This document shows, piece after piece, positions 24,383-33,943 of a stretch of DNA of 54,073 bases. Numbering within the stretch: position 1 is the stretch's first letter; the number at the start of each line of letters is the position of its first letter. The notes under the pieces were generated by a model. The model worked only from the letters and a program-made list of their open reading frames with translations. It did no database searches and had not been told where the DNA came from. Made by a program: the position numbers and the translations under genes. The DNA is from Myxococcota bacterium. GTDB lineage: Bacteria > Myxococcota_A > UBA9160 > SMWR01. Location of the stretch: NCBI GenBank assembly GCA_022447545.1, contig JAKVBI010000013.1:180726-234798 (forward strand). Reading direction: 5' to 3'.

Positions 24383-27310
24383 TCAGTCGTTCAGAAGTCC
24401 GCCATCGAATACCTGTTCTGCATTTAGGGGTCCGGAGTTTCCGATCGGATCGCCCTGCTCGGCATTGAAACCCACCTGAACGAAACCGCCCGCTGGAATG
24501 CTTGTCGCCCACGCATCGCCGTTGACCTGGTGTTCGTACATTCCATCCCCGAGATCGGTGGTCGAGATGGAGATTCCCCAGGGTGCACCCGAAATTCGAT
24601 GTGTGCTCCTGAACCGAAAAATCCACGATTCTAGATTGTCCTCGGTTTCATTCCGCACCGTGAGGTTGGCGGTGAAGCCTTGCCACCAGCGATTCCCACT
24701 GACCTCGACGGACACGCTTGGTGTGGGGTGGGAGGTCTCGTCTGTGGCTGGGTCGGGGCTCGCTGTGCCCTCCTCCGCATCGCTGGGATCCCCATCGGGT
24801 GTTTCGCCGGGGTCCGTACGGTCGATGTCGGGATCGGGAATGATGGGTGGGTCTTCGGTGACGAGGTCGAAGCGACCGTTGCCTCCAAGGATGTGGTCGA
24901 ATTCGATGGATGAAGACGAAACGATTTCGTCGAAGGAAGTTCCGGCGAACCAGGACTGGAATGCAGCGCTGATGAGACTTTCGTCATCGGCTCTGGCATC
25001 TCCGGAAAGTTCCCAGAACATCATGCCGCCCAGGCCCTTGGAGCGAGCCCAGCTCACTTTCAACGCTACGTTGCCCGGTGTTTCGAAAGAGCTGAAAATG
25101 CCCTGGCCATCGTTGTACAGATAGGCTGCCTGGGCGTTGTCGTCCCAGTAGAGTTCCCAGCGATTCTCGCTTTCACGAAGACGACCGAGTAGGTCCTTGT
25201 AGTCGTACATTCCGGATTGGTCCCAGAAGCTTCCCGGTGCTGCACCACTGGCCGGTTCGGCATACCCGCCATCGCTGCCCGACGCGACACCCACCCAGGC
25301 TCGCGTGTAGAGGGGAGAACCGAGCACGAGTTTTTCTCGGGGCACGCCGGTATCGAGATAGAGGTCGATCGTCGTCGAGATATCCAGCCCCGCAGGGTCC
25401 GACTCCAGGGCAGCCAGATGCCCCGTGATGCTCTCCCACGCCCCATGAAAGTCGTAGGCCATGACATTGAAGAAGTCGACCGAAGGTTCGAGGCCGGGGA
25501 GGTTGAAACGCAAGATCTTGTCGCGTCCCGCTGGGGACGCAACGGAGATCTGGTATTCGCGCCCAGTATTTTCACTCAAAGTGTCCAGTTTCTGCCGAAC
25601 CCGTTCGAGGAAGAGTGCGTAGTATGTTCCATCCTGGGCACTCGACTCATTCTCCGGGAGCCCGCCACCCCCGGGGTATTCCCAGTCGAAATCCACTCCA
25701 TCAAACATGTCGTAGCGAACTAGAAAATCGATGAGTGAATCGCTGGCGTCCTCGCGACCCTGCGCTGTCGAAAGGACAGAGCTGAAATGGCGTGAGAGTG
25801 TCCATCCTCCCACAGCAATGAGGGCGCGCAGGTGGGGGTGTTTTTCTTTCAGCAGTTCGATCTGTCGGAAGTTTCCACGGATCTCACCAGGTGCCCCCAC
25901 GCTGTCGGCGACGCCCGACACCGACTGGTTGGCCGGAAAGAGCTTTTCGACTGCTGCATAGGGGTCGAAGAGCGTGATGTTGCCGCCGGCGTCGAGATCC
26001 GCGAACGCGTAGATGAGGTGGGTCAGCTCGGCGGCCGGCACGTCTTCGATTTGGTAGTTCCGAGCATAGATTCCCCATTCAGGAAAATACGCGGCGAGGA
26101 TGGATCGGCTTCCGGTATCGGTTGCTTCCGAATCGAATTCGGGAGCCGTCGGCTCGTCGCCATCGACTGGTGGGCCGGTGCCTTCGAGTGTGGGGGGAGT
26201 GTCTTCGATGGGCGGATCCACGGAGACGATAGGAGGATCGGCTGGGATCGTTCCCTCGCCTGGGGCCGCACTTTCCGTGCGATCAAGGCAGAATCCAAAA
26301 GTCGTTTGGGCTCCCGGCTGAAGGGTCGCATTCCAGGAAGCTCCTGTTACGCGCCAGTTCTGACCCACGGCACTGTGTTCGCCGTGGGGATGGGTCGAGA
26401 AATTCATGATTGAATCCCAATGGGTACTGACGATTCCATCGAGTTCGACGTAGACCTCCCAAACGACGGGATCAGTTGAAAAATTGGTGACGACTCCTTC
26501 CCCGCAGGCACCCGCTCCCCAGTCGTCGAGCAGGTTCACCGAGACTTCGAGATCCTGTAAACCGGGTGCGGGCATGAAGGGGTCTTGGACCGGACCTGGA
26601 TCGTTTTCAGGGGGCGTGATGGGAGGGGTGGGTTCACCGGTTCCCGAAGAGCTGGCGACCACCACGTCGCTGCAGGCATAGAAGGCTTCCGGGCTGTCGC
26701 TTCTCTGCCATACCATGTAGAGGAGATAACGGCCCTCTCTTCCAGGTAGCTCCATTCGAAACGTGAAATGGGGGCGAGCAGCAAGTTCCGAATAGGCAAT
26801 GGGTCCAGAATCGTGAACGAGTTCGAGATCGTTCCATTGCAGGTGGTCGACCAGTGGGTCGAAACCCTCGCGGCTCAAATAGAAACGGAAATACTCGGCC
26901 GCATGGGGCGCCGTAGCGAAGAAGTTAATGTTGTACAGACCTTCGGAATCGGGCTCGAGGGTCTGGCTGGGCCAATTCCCTGGTTCGTCGAATGCGGCGT
27001 ATTTGTCGCGCCCCGCACTGCAGAGCTGGCCATCGGGGATGATTTCGCGGTGCCGTCCTGCAGCATCTCCAATATTGACTTCCATCCAGTCGTAGATCGC
27101 CTGGGGCTCTTGGGCCCAGGCTTGTGCGCATGTCGGGTCGCTCATGTCTAGGAAGCGACAGAGGTAGGTGCGAGAGGGAGGAAGTTCGAGGCTTCCGTGG
27201 GCGGTCGCCTTCGATCCGCTGAGAAAATCGGTAACGAGTGCGCTGGCGAGGCCTAATAGCGCCAGTTGCAGGCCAACTGAAACTCGTTTCGTTGAATTGG
27301 ATCGCCCCAT
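24383..27310 (-). CDS. Secreted multimodular chitin-degrading enzyme: AA10 LPMO - CBM2 - GH18 - CBM2
   Basis: A 975-residue protein. After a signal peptide (1-37, cut predicted before His38 in 'ATAHGSLELPP') comes an AA10 lytic polysaccharide monooxygenase: His38 and His136 ('FATAPHAAEYF') form the copper histidine brace, and 'AFYACSDVVV' ends the domain at about 220. A Pro/Thr linker leads to a CBM2-like module (about 252-345), a Pro-rich linker, and a GH18 chitinase (about 403-790) with 'VGGWTLS' and the DxxDxDxE motif 'DGVDFDWEYPGG' (catalytic Glu544). After an Asp/Pro/Thr linker a second CBM2 (about 870-975) closes the protein. One polypeptide thus holds oxidative and hydrolytic chitin cleavage. 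GGGAGGG just before the ATG is the ribosome site. It is exported, probably by Sec. The gene stands alone. Confidence 0.95.
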   Translation of the reverse strand: MGRSNSTKRVSVGLQLALLGLASALVTDFLSGSKATAHGSLELPPSRTYLCRFLDMSDPTCAQAWAQEPQAIYDWMEVNIGDAAGRHREIIPDGQLCSAGRDKYAAFDEPGNWPSQTLEPDSEGLYNINFFATAPHAAEYFRFYLSREGFDPLVDHLQWNDLELVHDSGPIAYSELAARPHFTFRMELPGREGRYLLYMVWQRSDSPEAFYACSDVVVASSSGTGEPTPPITPPENDPGPVQDPFMPAPGLQDLEVSVNLLDDWGAGACGEGVVTNFSTDPVVWEVYVELDGIVSTHWDSIMNFSTHPHGEHSAVGQNWRVTGASWNATLQPGAQTTFGFCLDRTESAAPGEGTIPADPPIVSVDPPIEDTPPTLEGTGPPVDGDEPTAPEFDSEATDTGSRSILAAYFPEWGIYARNYQIEDVPAAELTHLIYAFADLDAGGNITLFDPYAAVEKLFPANQSVSGVADSVGAPGEIRGNFRQIELLKEKHPHLRALIAVGGWTLSRHFSSVLSTAQGREDASDSLIDFLVRYDMFDGVDFDWEYPGGGGLPENESSAQDGTYYALFLERVRQKLDTLSENTGREYQISVASPAGRDKILRFNLPGLEPSVDFFNVMAYDFHGAWESITGHLAALESDPAGLDISTTIDLYLDTGVPREKLVLGSPLYTRAWVGVASGSDGGYAEPASGAAPGSFWDQSGMYDYKDLLGRLRESENRWELYWDDNAQAAYLYNDGQGIFSSFETPGNVALKVSWARSKGLGGMMFWELSGDARADDESLISAAFQSWFAGTSFDEIVSSSSIEFDHILGGNGRFDLVTEDPPIIPDPDIDRTDPGETPDGDPSDAEEGTASPDPATDETSHPTPSVSVEVSGNRWWQGFTANLTVRNETEDNLESWIFRFRSTHRISGAPWGISISTTDLGDGMYEHQVNGDAWATSIPAGGFVQVGFNAEQGDPIGNSGPLNAEQVFDGGLLND

Positions 27311-27633
27311 GAACCCTCCCTACCGCGACGCGTTGCATTGGGTCGGAGATGCAATCGATCTCCTCTGACCTCTCAAGGGTTACAAGTTCTCCGCTTCGAA
27401 AATGTGACCGAGCGCACAAGTTCCCTTTCCCGTGCAATCTGTGAGAGGGAAATCACACCCAATTGTCGAAGGGACGTGAGCCTTCGGCCTGGCATCCTGA
27501 AGCGATCAGATCTCTTCTTGAGATCGCCTCATCGGAGATGGGTGCTCGGCCGATTCGGGTTTCAATGGAAGGGAGGAGTAGCGAATGGGGAAAAGTACCG
27601 ACCCGTTGCCCTCGGTTCGGGGGTTCCGGATGG
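27311..27633. other. Intergenic region between the MFS gene and the chitinase gene
   Basis: This stretch of 323 bases is upstream of the minus-strand chitin enzyme and downstream of the minus-strand MFS gene. Apart from the chitinase ribosome site (GGGAGGG, read on the minus strand at about 27313-27320) I see no gene, clear hairpin terminator, repeat or RNA gene. Short frames on both strands are without family signals. It probably holds the chitinase promoter. Confidence 0.5.
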
Positions 27634-28860
27634 CTACTCCGAGTCCTGGTGGCGAGGGACCGACCAGGTCATGACGATTCCTAAGATTGAAACGGTCACG
27701 TAGACCACCGAGACTTCGAACGTGCCGGCGGTACCTCTGCCCAACCAGATTGGCAATTCTTGAAAGAGTGCACCGCTCAGGCATCCCCCGGCGTTCACCA
27801 GAGCGACCACGGTTCCTCCTGGTCCTGGTGGTAGGCCAGAAACCGCAACGGCGAAACTGAGCGCGCTTGCGCCCAGACATAAGCCAAGGCCTACCATCAA
27901 GATTGATAAGGTTCCTGTCGTTGCGAATGGGGAAGCCCATAGGACCAGGACGAGTCCGAGAAACGCGCCAATGGAGGCCATCCTCAAAAGAAAGCGGCGT
28001 CGATCTGGTTCGCCTCCAAGGATGCCGGCGAGCAGCATGCCGGCAGCAAGGCCGCCGAACAACGCCGATGACAGTTCGGAGACCTGAGGTGCCGTACATC
28101 CACAGGATTCCTGTAGTTTGAGATTCCAATAGCCACCGAAGCCGAACGTCAACCCCGCCCCCCAGACGTAAATGCCAATTCCCAAGAGCACGTTTCGCCT
28201 GCTCAGGGCATCCCGGATCGTCAGGAGTGGGGACTCGGTGGTCACCGTCGTAGGGTTTCGAATCCCTCTAAGGCTCGCTGTCAGCACCATGATGATGGCG
28301 ATGCCCACGAAACCGTGAGTACTCATCAGATTCCGCCATGGGATATGCGAGAAAACGGTCGAGAGACTGCCGGCGAGCACGGCCCCCAGCCCAAAGCACA
28401 TATCTGCGATCGCCATGGCCAGCGGGAAGTGTTCGGGTCGTAGGCGAATACGCGCAATCTTCCCCGCGGAGGGAAATACGAATGCCATGAAGAGCCCGCC
28501 GAGCAGACGAGCGGATACCAGCTCCTCATAACTCTGTCCATGCGCGAAAAAGAGCACGGAGCCCGCGGCCCCGGAACCCATGAATGGGAGTAGTCGAGCG
28601 ACACCAAAACGGTCGATCAATAGGCCTGCTGGGATCTGCATCAGGCCGTAGCTCAAGAGGTAGACGGCAGACACGATGCTGGCCTCGGATGAAGTGAGGC
28701 CCAATTCTCGCTGGATGGGCTCCGCGTAGAAGCCGTAGGTGAACTGAAAGTCCACCTGCCACAATAGAAGGATCACAGTGGCGGCCCATGGCCACCACAG
28801 TCGAAACCCTCTGGGGGGTAGCGGGGATGGTTCGTCTCGCATCCCGGTTTCGGAGGTCAT
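27634..28860 (-). CDS. Major facilitator superfamily transporter
   Basis: A 408-residue protein with about 12 transmembrane helices. It has features of the MFS: an initial helix after a basic N-terminus ('WWPWAATVILLLWQVDFQF'), the loop 2-3 region 'LLIDRFGVARLLPFMG', which is a variant of GxxxDRxGRR, and a long central loop near residue 200. The 'SYGLMQIPAGLLIDRFG' block is typical of anion/organic-acid type MFS carriers. It imports or exports a small solute driven by the proton gradient. The solute cannot be predicted. The next gene upstream (28964-29746, same strand) is an unknown membrane protein 100 bases away. Confidence 0.88.
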   Translation of the reverse strand: MTSETGMRDEPSPLPPRGFRLWWPWAATVILLLWQVDFQFTYGFYAEPIQRELGLTSSEASIVSAVYLLSYGLMQIPAGLLIDRFGVARLLPFMGSGAAGSVLFFAHGQSYEELVSARLLGGLFMAFVFPSAGKIARIRLRPEHFPLAMAIADMCFGLGAVLAGSLSTVFSHIPWRNLMSTHGFVGIAIIMVLTASLRGIRNPTTVTTESPLLTIRDALSRRNVLLGIGIYVWGAGLTFGFGGYWNLKLQESCGCTAPQVSELSSALFGGLAAGMLLAGILGGEPDRRRFLLRMASIGAFLGLVLVLWASPFATTGTLSILMVGLGLCLGASALSFAVAVSGLPPGPGGTVVALVNAGGCLSGALFQELPIWLGRGTAGTFEVSVVYVTVSILGIVMTWSVPRHQDSE

Positions 28861-28963
28861 GGATCGACCATCGCCTTACTCGAAGAGAGCGTCAAGTATC
28901 GTGAGCGTGAGATGTTGCCATCTGTTGCCTGGCTCGACCGGTAAAGGGCTGGTTTGTGAATCT

Positions 28964-29746
28964 CTAGGGACGTGTGGAGATCGTAACAGCGACATGGTGG
29001 ACCCACGCAGGGATTAGACTGGCCCAGTAGGCGACCATCCATGTCAGACCGATGAGTCCACCCCACGCCGTGGAATCTGTTTTCCGGTTCCGGCGTCGGA
29101 TCGAGTCATCGAGGCCTTGTCGCCAGTCAACGGAATCTCTCGCACCCATACTTCGCCCGGTCCGAGCTTCGATGTTCAAAGCGCGCAGATGAAAGACTTG
29201 CCAGGGAAGGTAGGTGGCCCCGAACAGCAGGTTCAATTGGAGCAGCGAGAGGCTGTGGTTGGCGATGTCGCCAAAGGCGTACAGGTATGTGCTTGCCGCT
29301 GTGTTGGCGGAAAAAATGATCAGCCAACCCAGTTCTTCGTAGACGTAGAGGTGGAGGCGCCTGGTCAGAATGGCGCTCCAGACAAAACCTTGTGAGATTA
29401 CGACCTGCAGCACCATCACCCACGAAAGAGCATTCACCCACAGCACCGGATCTGAATTGACGGTGCGGATCACATAGGAGAACTGGTAGATGTAGGCTAC
29501 TTCGGAGAAGGTCGCGAGAAAACGGGTCAAGAAGATCGAGCTGAGGGGAGTGTCGTGGAAGACGATGTTGTCTAGATAGCGATTGGGGAAGAGGCAACGG
29601 AACGCAGAAACCGAAAGAAGGATCAACCCGGGTACGACGACCTGCGGGTCTGGCGCTTCCAGGGAGAGGAGGCGACCCATGAAGTAGAGGTTCACCGGAA
29701 CGCCGAGTTTCAGTAGCCAGAGGAGCGTTCTGAAGTCGCTCGGCAT
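28964..29746 (-). CDS. Polytopic membrane protein of unknown function
   Basis: A 260-residue protein with five to seven hydrophobic helices spread over residues 8-195 and one near 235-255. I do not recognise the family. Notable blocks are 'FRCLFPNRYLDNIVFHDTP' and 'RFLATFSEVAYIYQFSYV', which put His, Asp, Glu and Arg close to membrane segments. A cluster of charged residues at 205-225 ('RQGLDDSIRRRNRKTD') separates the last helix. An open frame in another phase of the same strand spans 29127-30371, but its translation is Pro/Arg/Ser-rich and looks like a shadow. The function is unknown; it may be an enzyme or transporter of the membrane. Confidence 0.6.
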   Translation of the reverse strand: MPSDFRTLLWLLKLGVPVNLYFMGRLLSLEAPDPQVVVPGLILLSVSAFRCLFPNRYLDNIVFHDTPLSSIFLTRFLATFSEVAYIYQFSYVIRTVNSDPVLWVNALSWVMVLQVVISQGFVWSAILTRRLHLYVYEELGWLIIFSANTAASTYLYAFGDIANHSLSLLQLNLLFGATYLPWQVFHLRALNIEARTGRSMGARDSVDWRQGLDDSIRRRNRKTDSTAWGGLIGLTWMVAYWASLIPAWVHHVAVTISTRP

Positions 29747-30047
29747 TGGCGGTAGGACTCCGGCTTTCGTGTGGGGGTGTGGTCGTCACGGGTACGAGAA
29801 GCGCCCCCCACGCTGTGTAGAAAGCGCCTTTGCCGGCAGCCTGGGGCCATGGTGGGATGGCGCCATTGGGATTTTCCGCAGGTCCTCGGCGCCAGCCTGG
29901 AGCGAAAGATACAGAGTCCTTCAAACTACCTGCAACGAGTCCGATTTGCACCCAGGCACGTACTGAAAGGGGTTCCCACGGGTCGCCCAGGCGCTCAAAC
30001 GTGCGTGATCCATATGCCTGGACGAGGCGGGCGAGTCCGGCGATGCT
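29747..30047. other. Intergenic region between divergent genes
   Basis: These 301 bases separate the minus-strand membrane-protein gene from the plus-strand amidohydrolase gene, so both promoters should lie here. I see no RNA gene, strong inverted repeat or conserved small protein. Several frames stay open because stop codons are rare in this G+C-rich stretch, and their translations are low in family-like pattern. Confidence 0.45.
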
Positions 30048-31226
30048 ATGGGGGTGAAGCCCCTGCCCCGCCTTCCCTTTTCCGGCGCCATCGATGGCGA
30101 TGGCCATGTGTTGGAGCCTCCGGACCTCTGGGAGAGATACCTGGATCCGCGTTACCGGGATCGAGCACCAGCGATCCGCGCCGACGCCGATGGGCTCGAG
30201 CATCTCGAGATTGATGGGCGCAGATCGAAAATCGTTCGGCAGGGCATGCTGATTGGCCTGGGCGCCATGGATCTCGTGGGTGGCCATGTGTATGAGCGCG
30301 AGGCCAAGACAGGGCTCAAGTATGTCGACCAGGCTGCGCTTGGAGCGATGGATCCAGCCGAGCGGATCCAACGGTTGGATATGGAGAACATCGAGCGTGT
30401 GTTTTTGTATCCCACACTCGGTTTGTTTCTCATTGCCGAGTGTGAAGACGAAGATCTCACTCAGGCCTATCTACGCGCCTACAACCGATGGATCGTCGAC
30501 TTCTGCGCTGATTCGAATGGGCGCCTGATTCCTATCGCTCAGTTGTCGCTGGGCGATCCAGAAGCTGCTGAACACGAGTTGAGGCGTGCTGCTGCCGATG
30601 GTGTCGCAGGAGTTTTCGTACCTCCCTTCCAATGGAGCCGTGAACCACTCGGCGCCCCGGCACATGATCGTGTCTTTGCGGCAGCTCAGGAGTGTGGACT
30701 TTCCCTCGGGATCCATCCTTCTCTGGAACCGAAGTGGACGGCACCTGGGCGTTTCGGAGACTATACGAGTGGGAAGTACGGATTCTTCTTGAACGTCACG
30801 TCTGCGGACGCCGTTCGTCACGCGTTCACTTCACTGTTCCAGTACGGTGTCTTCGAGAAATTCCCTGAGCTTCGGGTCGTGGTCCTCGAATCAGGCGCTG
30901 GGTGGGTGGGGTATTGGATAGATCGAATGGACACAGTCTACAAATCGCCCCAGGGCATCGGAATCCGCAAGCTTCTGCCCGAAAAGCCGAGCACCTACTT
31001 TCGACGCCAGTGCTGGATTTCCGGCGATCCCGACGAGACGGCCCTGGCTGCCATCATTCCCGTGGTTGGTGAGGATCGATTTTTTTGGGCCTCGGATTTC
31101 CCGCATCCCGATCACCCGCCCGAGTACGTTTCCGAGGTGGTGCGCTTGAGCGGAGACCTTCCCGAATCTGCCCGAGCAGGTTTCCTCGGTACCAACGTCT
31201 TGCAGGCTTTTGGCATCGCGGAATAG
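30048..31226 (+). CDS. Amidohydrolase-related (amidohydrolase_2, ACMSD-like) metal hydrolase
   Basis: A 392-residue TIM-barrel protein of the amidohydrolase_2 type. Visible blocks: 'IDGDGHVLEPPDLWERYL' (residues 14-31, with the metal-binding His of the D-x-H start), 'GVAGVFVPPFQW', 'LGIHPSLEPKW', 'VVVLESGAGWVGYWIDRMD' and the final metal Asp motif 'FFWASDFPHPD'. This group contains decarboxylases and hydrolases of aromatic or cyclic carboxylates and is common in gene sets for ring degradation. The substrate is unknown. The ATG at 30048 lies in 'GCTATGGGGGTG' with no clear Shine-Dalgarno. It is convergent with the next amidohydrolase gene, with 135 bases between. Confidence 0.87.
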   Translation: MGVKPLPRLPFSGAIDGDGHVLEPPDLWERYLDPRYRDRAPAIRADADGLEHLEIDGRRSKIVRQGMLIGLGAMDLVGGHVYEREAKTGLKYVDQAALGAMDPAERIQRLDMENIERVFLYPTLGLFLIAECEDEDLTQAYLRAYNRWIVDFCADSNGRLIPIAQLSLGDPEAAEHELRRAAADGVAGVFVPPFQWSREPLGAPAHDRVFAAAQECGLSLGIHPSLEPKWTAPGRFGDYTSGKYGFFLNVTSADAVRHAFTSLFQYGVFEKFPELRVVVLESGAGWVGYWIDRMDTVYKSPQGIGIRKLLPEKPSTYFRRQCWISGDPDETALAAIIPVVGEDRFFWASDFPHPDHPPEYVSEVVRLSGDLPESARAGFLGTNVLQAFGIAE

Positions 31227-31361
31227 CGTTCGGAAAAGAGTTCCGCTCCTGTGCCGCCGACATGATTCAGCGCAATGCATGAACCACGGACGAGAGAAGC
31301 CCTTGCCGAGTGGGAGTGGCGAAGCTCCGAGGAATTGGAAGTCTTCGGCGCGCTGTCAGCT

Positions 31362-33071
31362 CTAGCTACCGCCGTGGCGCAAAAGTGCCCCGGAATTGGC
31401 GTCAGCGACCGGTTCGTCGTCCAGGATCGTCACATGGCCGTTGACCATCACCGCTTTGTAGCCCGTTGCTCGACGAACGCGGCGCCAGTCGCCTCCGGGG
31501 AGGTCGTGAAGAACTTCCAGCGGCTGCATGCCGAGATTGGCGAGGTCGTAGACGATGATGTCGGCCGGAGCGCCTTCCTGGATGAAACCCCGGTGTTTGA
31601 ATCCTGCAGCCATGGCGGGAAGCGTTGACAGCTTCCAGTGGGCCTCTTCCAATGAGATGAAGTCGTTGTCGCGAGCGCAGGTGGTGATGAATTCGGTCGG
31701 ATAGGTACCACCTGTGAAGAACTTCGTGTGGGCACCACCGTCTGAAACACCAGGAATGGCCCACGGATAATTGGCGACTTCACACAGATATTCGGGAGGC
31801 GCGGTGTTGGCGCCCTGGATGTAGAACTCTGTGAGTAGCTCGTCCGCGACGACGATGTCGAGCATCGTATCGATCACAGGCTTGCCCTGCATCTCGGCCA
31901 CCTGGCCCAGGGTCATGTCCTGGAAGGGTTTGGTGGTTTCCGACTTGGGACCGGTAATCACTGCATTTTCGATCGAATCGATGCCGGAGAAGTTCTTCTG
32001 TTCGCGTAGAACCTCGCGAAGGCTCGGATCGGAAAACTTGGCGAGGCGTTCTTCGCTGGTGCCTACCATGCAATCTCGCCAGTCCGGGTAGTTATCGAAG
32101 AGATTGAAGTCCTGATCCAGGCTGTAAGAAAAACCTGACGCGTTGGTGACCGCCTGCGGGTACACGCGGTGACCCCGTTTGCGGCAGGACTCGATCCAGT
32201 CGATGGTGGAGCGGTGAGCTTCGGGCATTCCCTCGACCATGACCAGATTGTTGAAAAGAACAGGACGCCCGCTTACTTCCGCAAGCTCTTCGTATTCTCG
32301 CAGATCACGCTTACGGTCCTCGGAGTAAAGGGTCATCTGGATGAAGCCCTCGTTGCGACGGCCCAGGATTCGAGCGAGTTCGATGCAGGTTTCGTGGTGC
32401 ATCACATCCGTGACCATGGGAGTTCCGTCGTAGTCGCGCTGGATGTCACTCCCACTATCGGGCAGGAGCCGTTGCATCGAAAATCCGCAGGCTCCAACGT
32501 CCATGGCCTCTTCGAATAGACGGCACATCTCGGCGGTTTCGCTCGCTGTCGGGCGCTCCCCCGCTTTTGCGCGCTCGAGTCCCATGACCCAGACGAGAAG
32601 CGGCGTGAGAGGCATGAAGGGCAGCAGGTTTACGGCCTTCGGTGTTCTCTCCAGACTGTCAAGAAATTCCGGGAAGGTGATCCAGTCCCAGGGCATCCCC
32701 TCTCGCATGGCGGCGAGAGAAATCGCTTCGTTTCGGGTCATGGTCAGCATCGAGCGATCACGCAGTTCGGGAGCCACGGGCGCGAATCCGAAACCACAAT
32801 TTCCAATCGCGACTGAGGTCACGCCATGCCAGCCTGAAATCGTGCACCAGGGGTCCCAGAAGATCTGAGCGTCGTAATGGGTGTGAAGATCGACGAACCC
32901 GGGTGCCACGATTTGGTCTGTGGCGTCGATCACTTGGTCGGCCGCCGAGGCATCCAAGTGCCCGATTGCGGCGACAACTCCATTCGCGACTCCAATGTCT
33001 CCACGAAAGCGCGGCATTCTCAGGCCATCGATGATGGTTCCGTTCTTGATGAGCCAATCAAATTGAGCCAT
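31362..33071 (-). CDS. Amidohydrolase_3 family protein (N-acyl-D-amino-acid deacylase-like)
   Basis: A 569-residue protein from the ATG at 33071 (GGGAG nine bases upstream; an ATG ten codons earlier at 33101 is possible). It opens with the beta strands typical of the family ('FDWLIKNGTIIDG') and has the metal motif 'GFVDLHTHYDAQIFWDP', then 'VAIGNCGFGFAP', and near the C-terminus 'GVSDGGAHTKFF' with the catalytic Asp. The small beta domain at the end has 'GAPADIIVYDLANLG'. Relatives remove N-acyl groups from D-amino acids or hydrolyse cyclic amides, and many are of unknown substrate. It is a cytoplasmic, Zn-dependent enzyme. It is divergent from the PPOX-family gene. Confidence 0.88.
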   Translation of the reverse strand: MAQFDWLIKNGTIIDGLRMPRFRGDIGVANGVVAAIGHLDASAADQVIDATDQIVAPGFVDLHTHYDAQIFWDPWCTISGWHGVTSVAIGNCGFGFAPVAPELRDRSMLTMTRNEAISLAAMREGMPWDWITFPEFLDSLERTPKAVNLLPFMPLTPLLVWVMGLERAKAGERPTASETAEMCRLFEEAMDVGACGFSMQRLLPDSGSDIQRDYDGTPMVTDVMHHETCIELARILGRRNEGFIQMTLYSEDRKRDLREYEELAEVSGRPVLFNNLVMVEGMPEAHRSTIDWIESCRKRGHRVYPQAVTNASGFSYSLDQDFNLFDNYPDWRDCMVGTSEERLAKFSDPSLREVLREQKNFSGIDSIENAVITGPKSETTKPFQDMTLGQVAEMQGKPVIDTMLDIVVADELLTEFYIQGANTAPPEYLCEVANYPWAIPGVSDGGAHTKFFTGGTYPTEFITTCARDNDFISLEEAHWKLSTLPAMAAGFKHRGFIQEGAPADIIVYDLANLGMQPLEVLHDLPGGDWRRVRRATGYKAVMVNGHVTILDDEPVADANSGALLRHGGS

Positions 33072-33248
33072 GGGCGTTGCTCCCGATTCAGTTGAATTCA
33101 CGTCCGATTGACTAATTATCGCAGTTGGTCGTATCTAGGTCTACCCCGTCCCCTAGGGGTGAGTCCTCGGGCGGATTTCGGCCCTTCTTCGTCGGACGTG
33201 AGAGCGAAACGGACCACTCTGTGCCTCTGGAACTGTGAGATTTCCACC

Positions 33249-33860
33249 GTGTTAGAATCACTCTCCGGGAGGACAACTCCATTGTTTGGATCCCAGGGCG
33301 AACGCAAGCTGCAGGTGGCGTGGGGTACCGAGGATCGCGCCAATCGTTTCTACGACCGGCAGGTTCAGGACCATCTGACGGACAAGATGCAGGTGCTGAT
33401 CCGAAGGCAGGAAATGTTTTTCGTGGGTACCGCAGATTCGAAGGGGAATTGTGATTGCTCTCCTCGATTCGGTGCCACGGGTTTTGTGGAGATCTTGAAT
33501 GCCCGACAACTCGCCTACCCTGAGTTTCGCGGGAATGGGGTCTTCGCGAGCCTTGGAAATATCAAAGAGAACCCCCACGCAGGGCTCGTCTTCGTAGATT
33601 TTCTCGATACGACCGTGGGGCTTCACGTGAACGGTACGGCCCAGATTTTCTTACCGAACGAAGCACCCGCCGAACTCGCTTTCAAAGAGTACCGGCGAAA
33701 GAATGAAGAGTTGCTCCTGGAGTGTTGGGTCGTGATTGATGTGGACGAGGCCTACATTCACTGCTCGAAGCATGTGCCTAGACTTGAAAAACAAGCAAAG
33801 AACATTTTCTGGGGCACTGACGATCCCCAAGCCAAGTCGGAAGATTACTTTCAGGAATGA
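33249..33860 (+). CDS. Pyridoxamine 5'-phosphate oxidase (PPOX)-related flavin/haem-binding protein
   Basis: A 203-residue protein from the GTG at 33249; the frame is open further upstream (33108), but the family-like part starts with 'FGSQGERKLQVAWGTEDRA'. Conserved blocks are 'MFFVGTADSKGNCDCSPRFG', 'YPEFRGNGVFASLGNI' and 'NPHAGLVFVDF', then 'GLHVNGTAQI'. These are those of the PPOX group often annotated with MSMEG_1061 relatives. They are split-barrel proteins that usually bind FMN or F420; the reaction is not known. It overlaps an ATG of the next frame by four bases, but the next gene probably starts later. The substrate cannot be inferred from the neighbours. Confidence 0.83.
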   Translation: MLESLSGRTTPLFGSQGERKLQVAWGTEDRANRFYDRQVQDHLTDKMQVLIRRQEMFFVGTADSKGNCDCSPRFGATGFVEILNARQLAYPEFRGNGVFASLGNIKENPHAGLVFVDFLDTTVGLHVNGTAQIFLPNEAPAELAFKEYRRKNEELLLECWVVIDVDEAYIHCSKHVPRLEKQAKNIFWGTDDPQAKSEDYFQE

Positions 33861-33943
33861 GACCCGGTGCCCCGGTGTTCCCTCTTCACAGAAGAGCCGG
33901 GAACCGGAAAGAGCTACCGACACACCGCATGGTTCGGACCGGT

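Noticed and set aside
29127-30371. A 414-codon open frame on the minus strand
   Set aside because: It overlaps a better membrane-protein gene and the start of the amidohydrolase gene, and its translation is Pro/Arg/Ser-rich without family pattern. It is explained by few stop codons in G+C-rich sequence.
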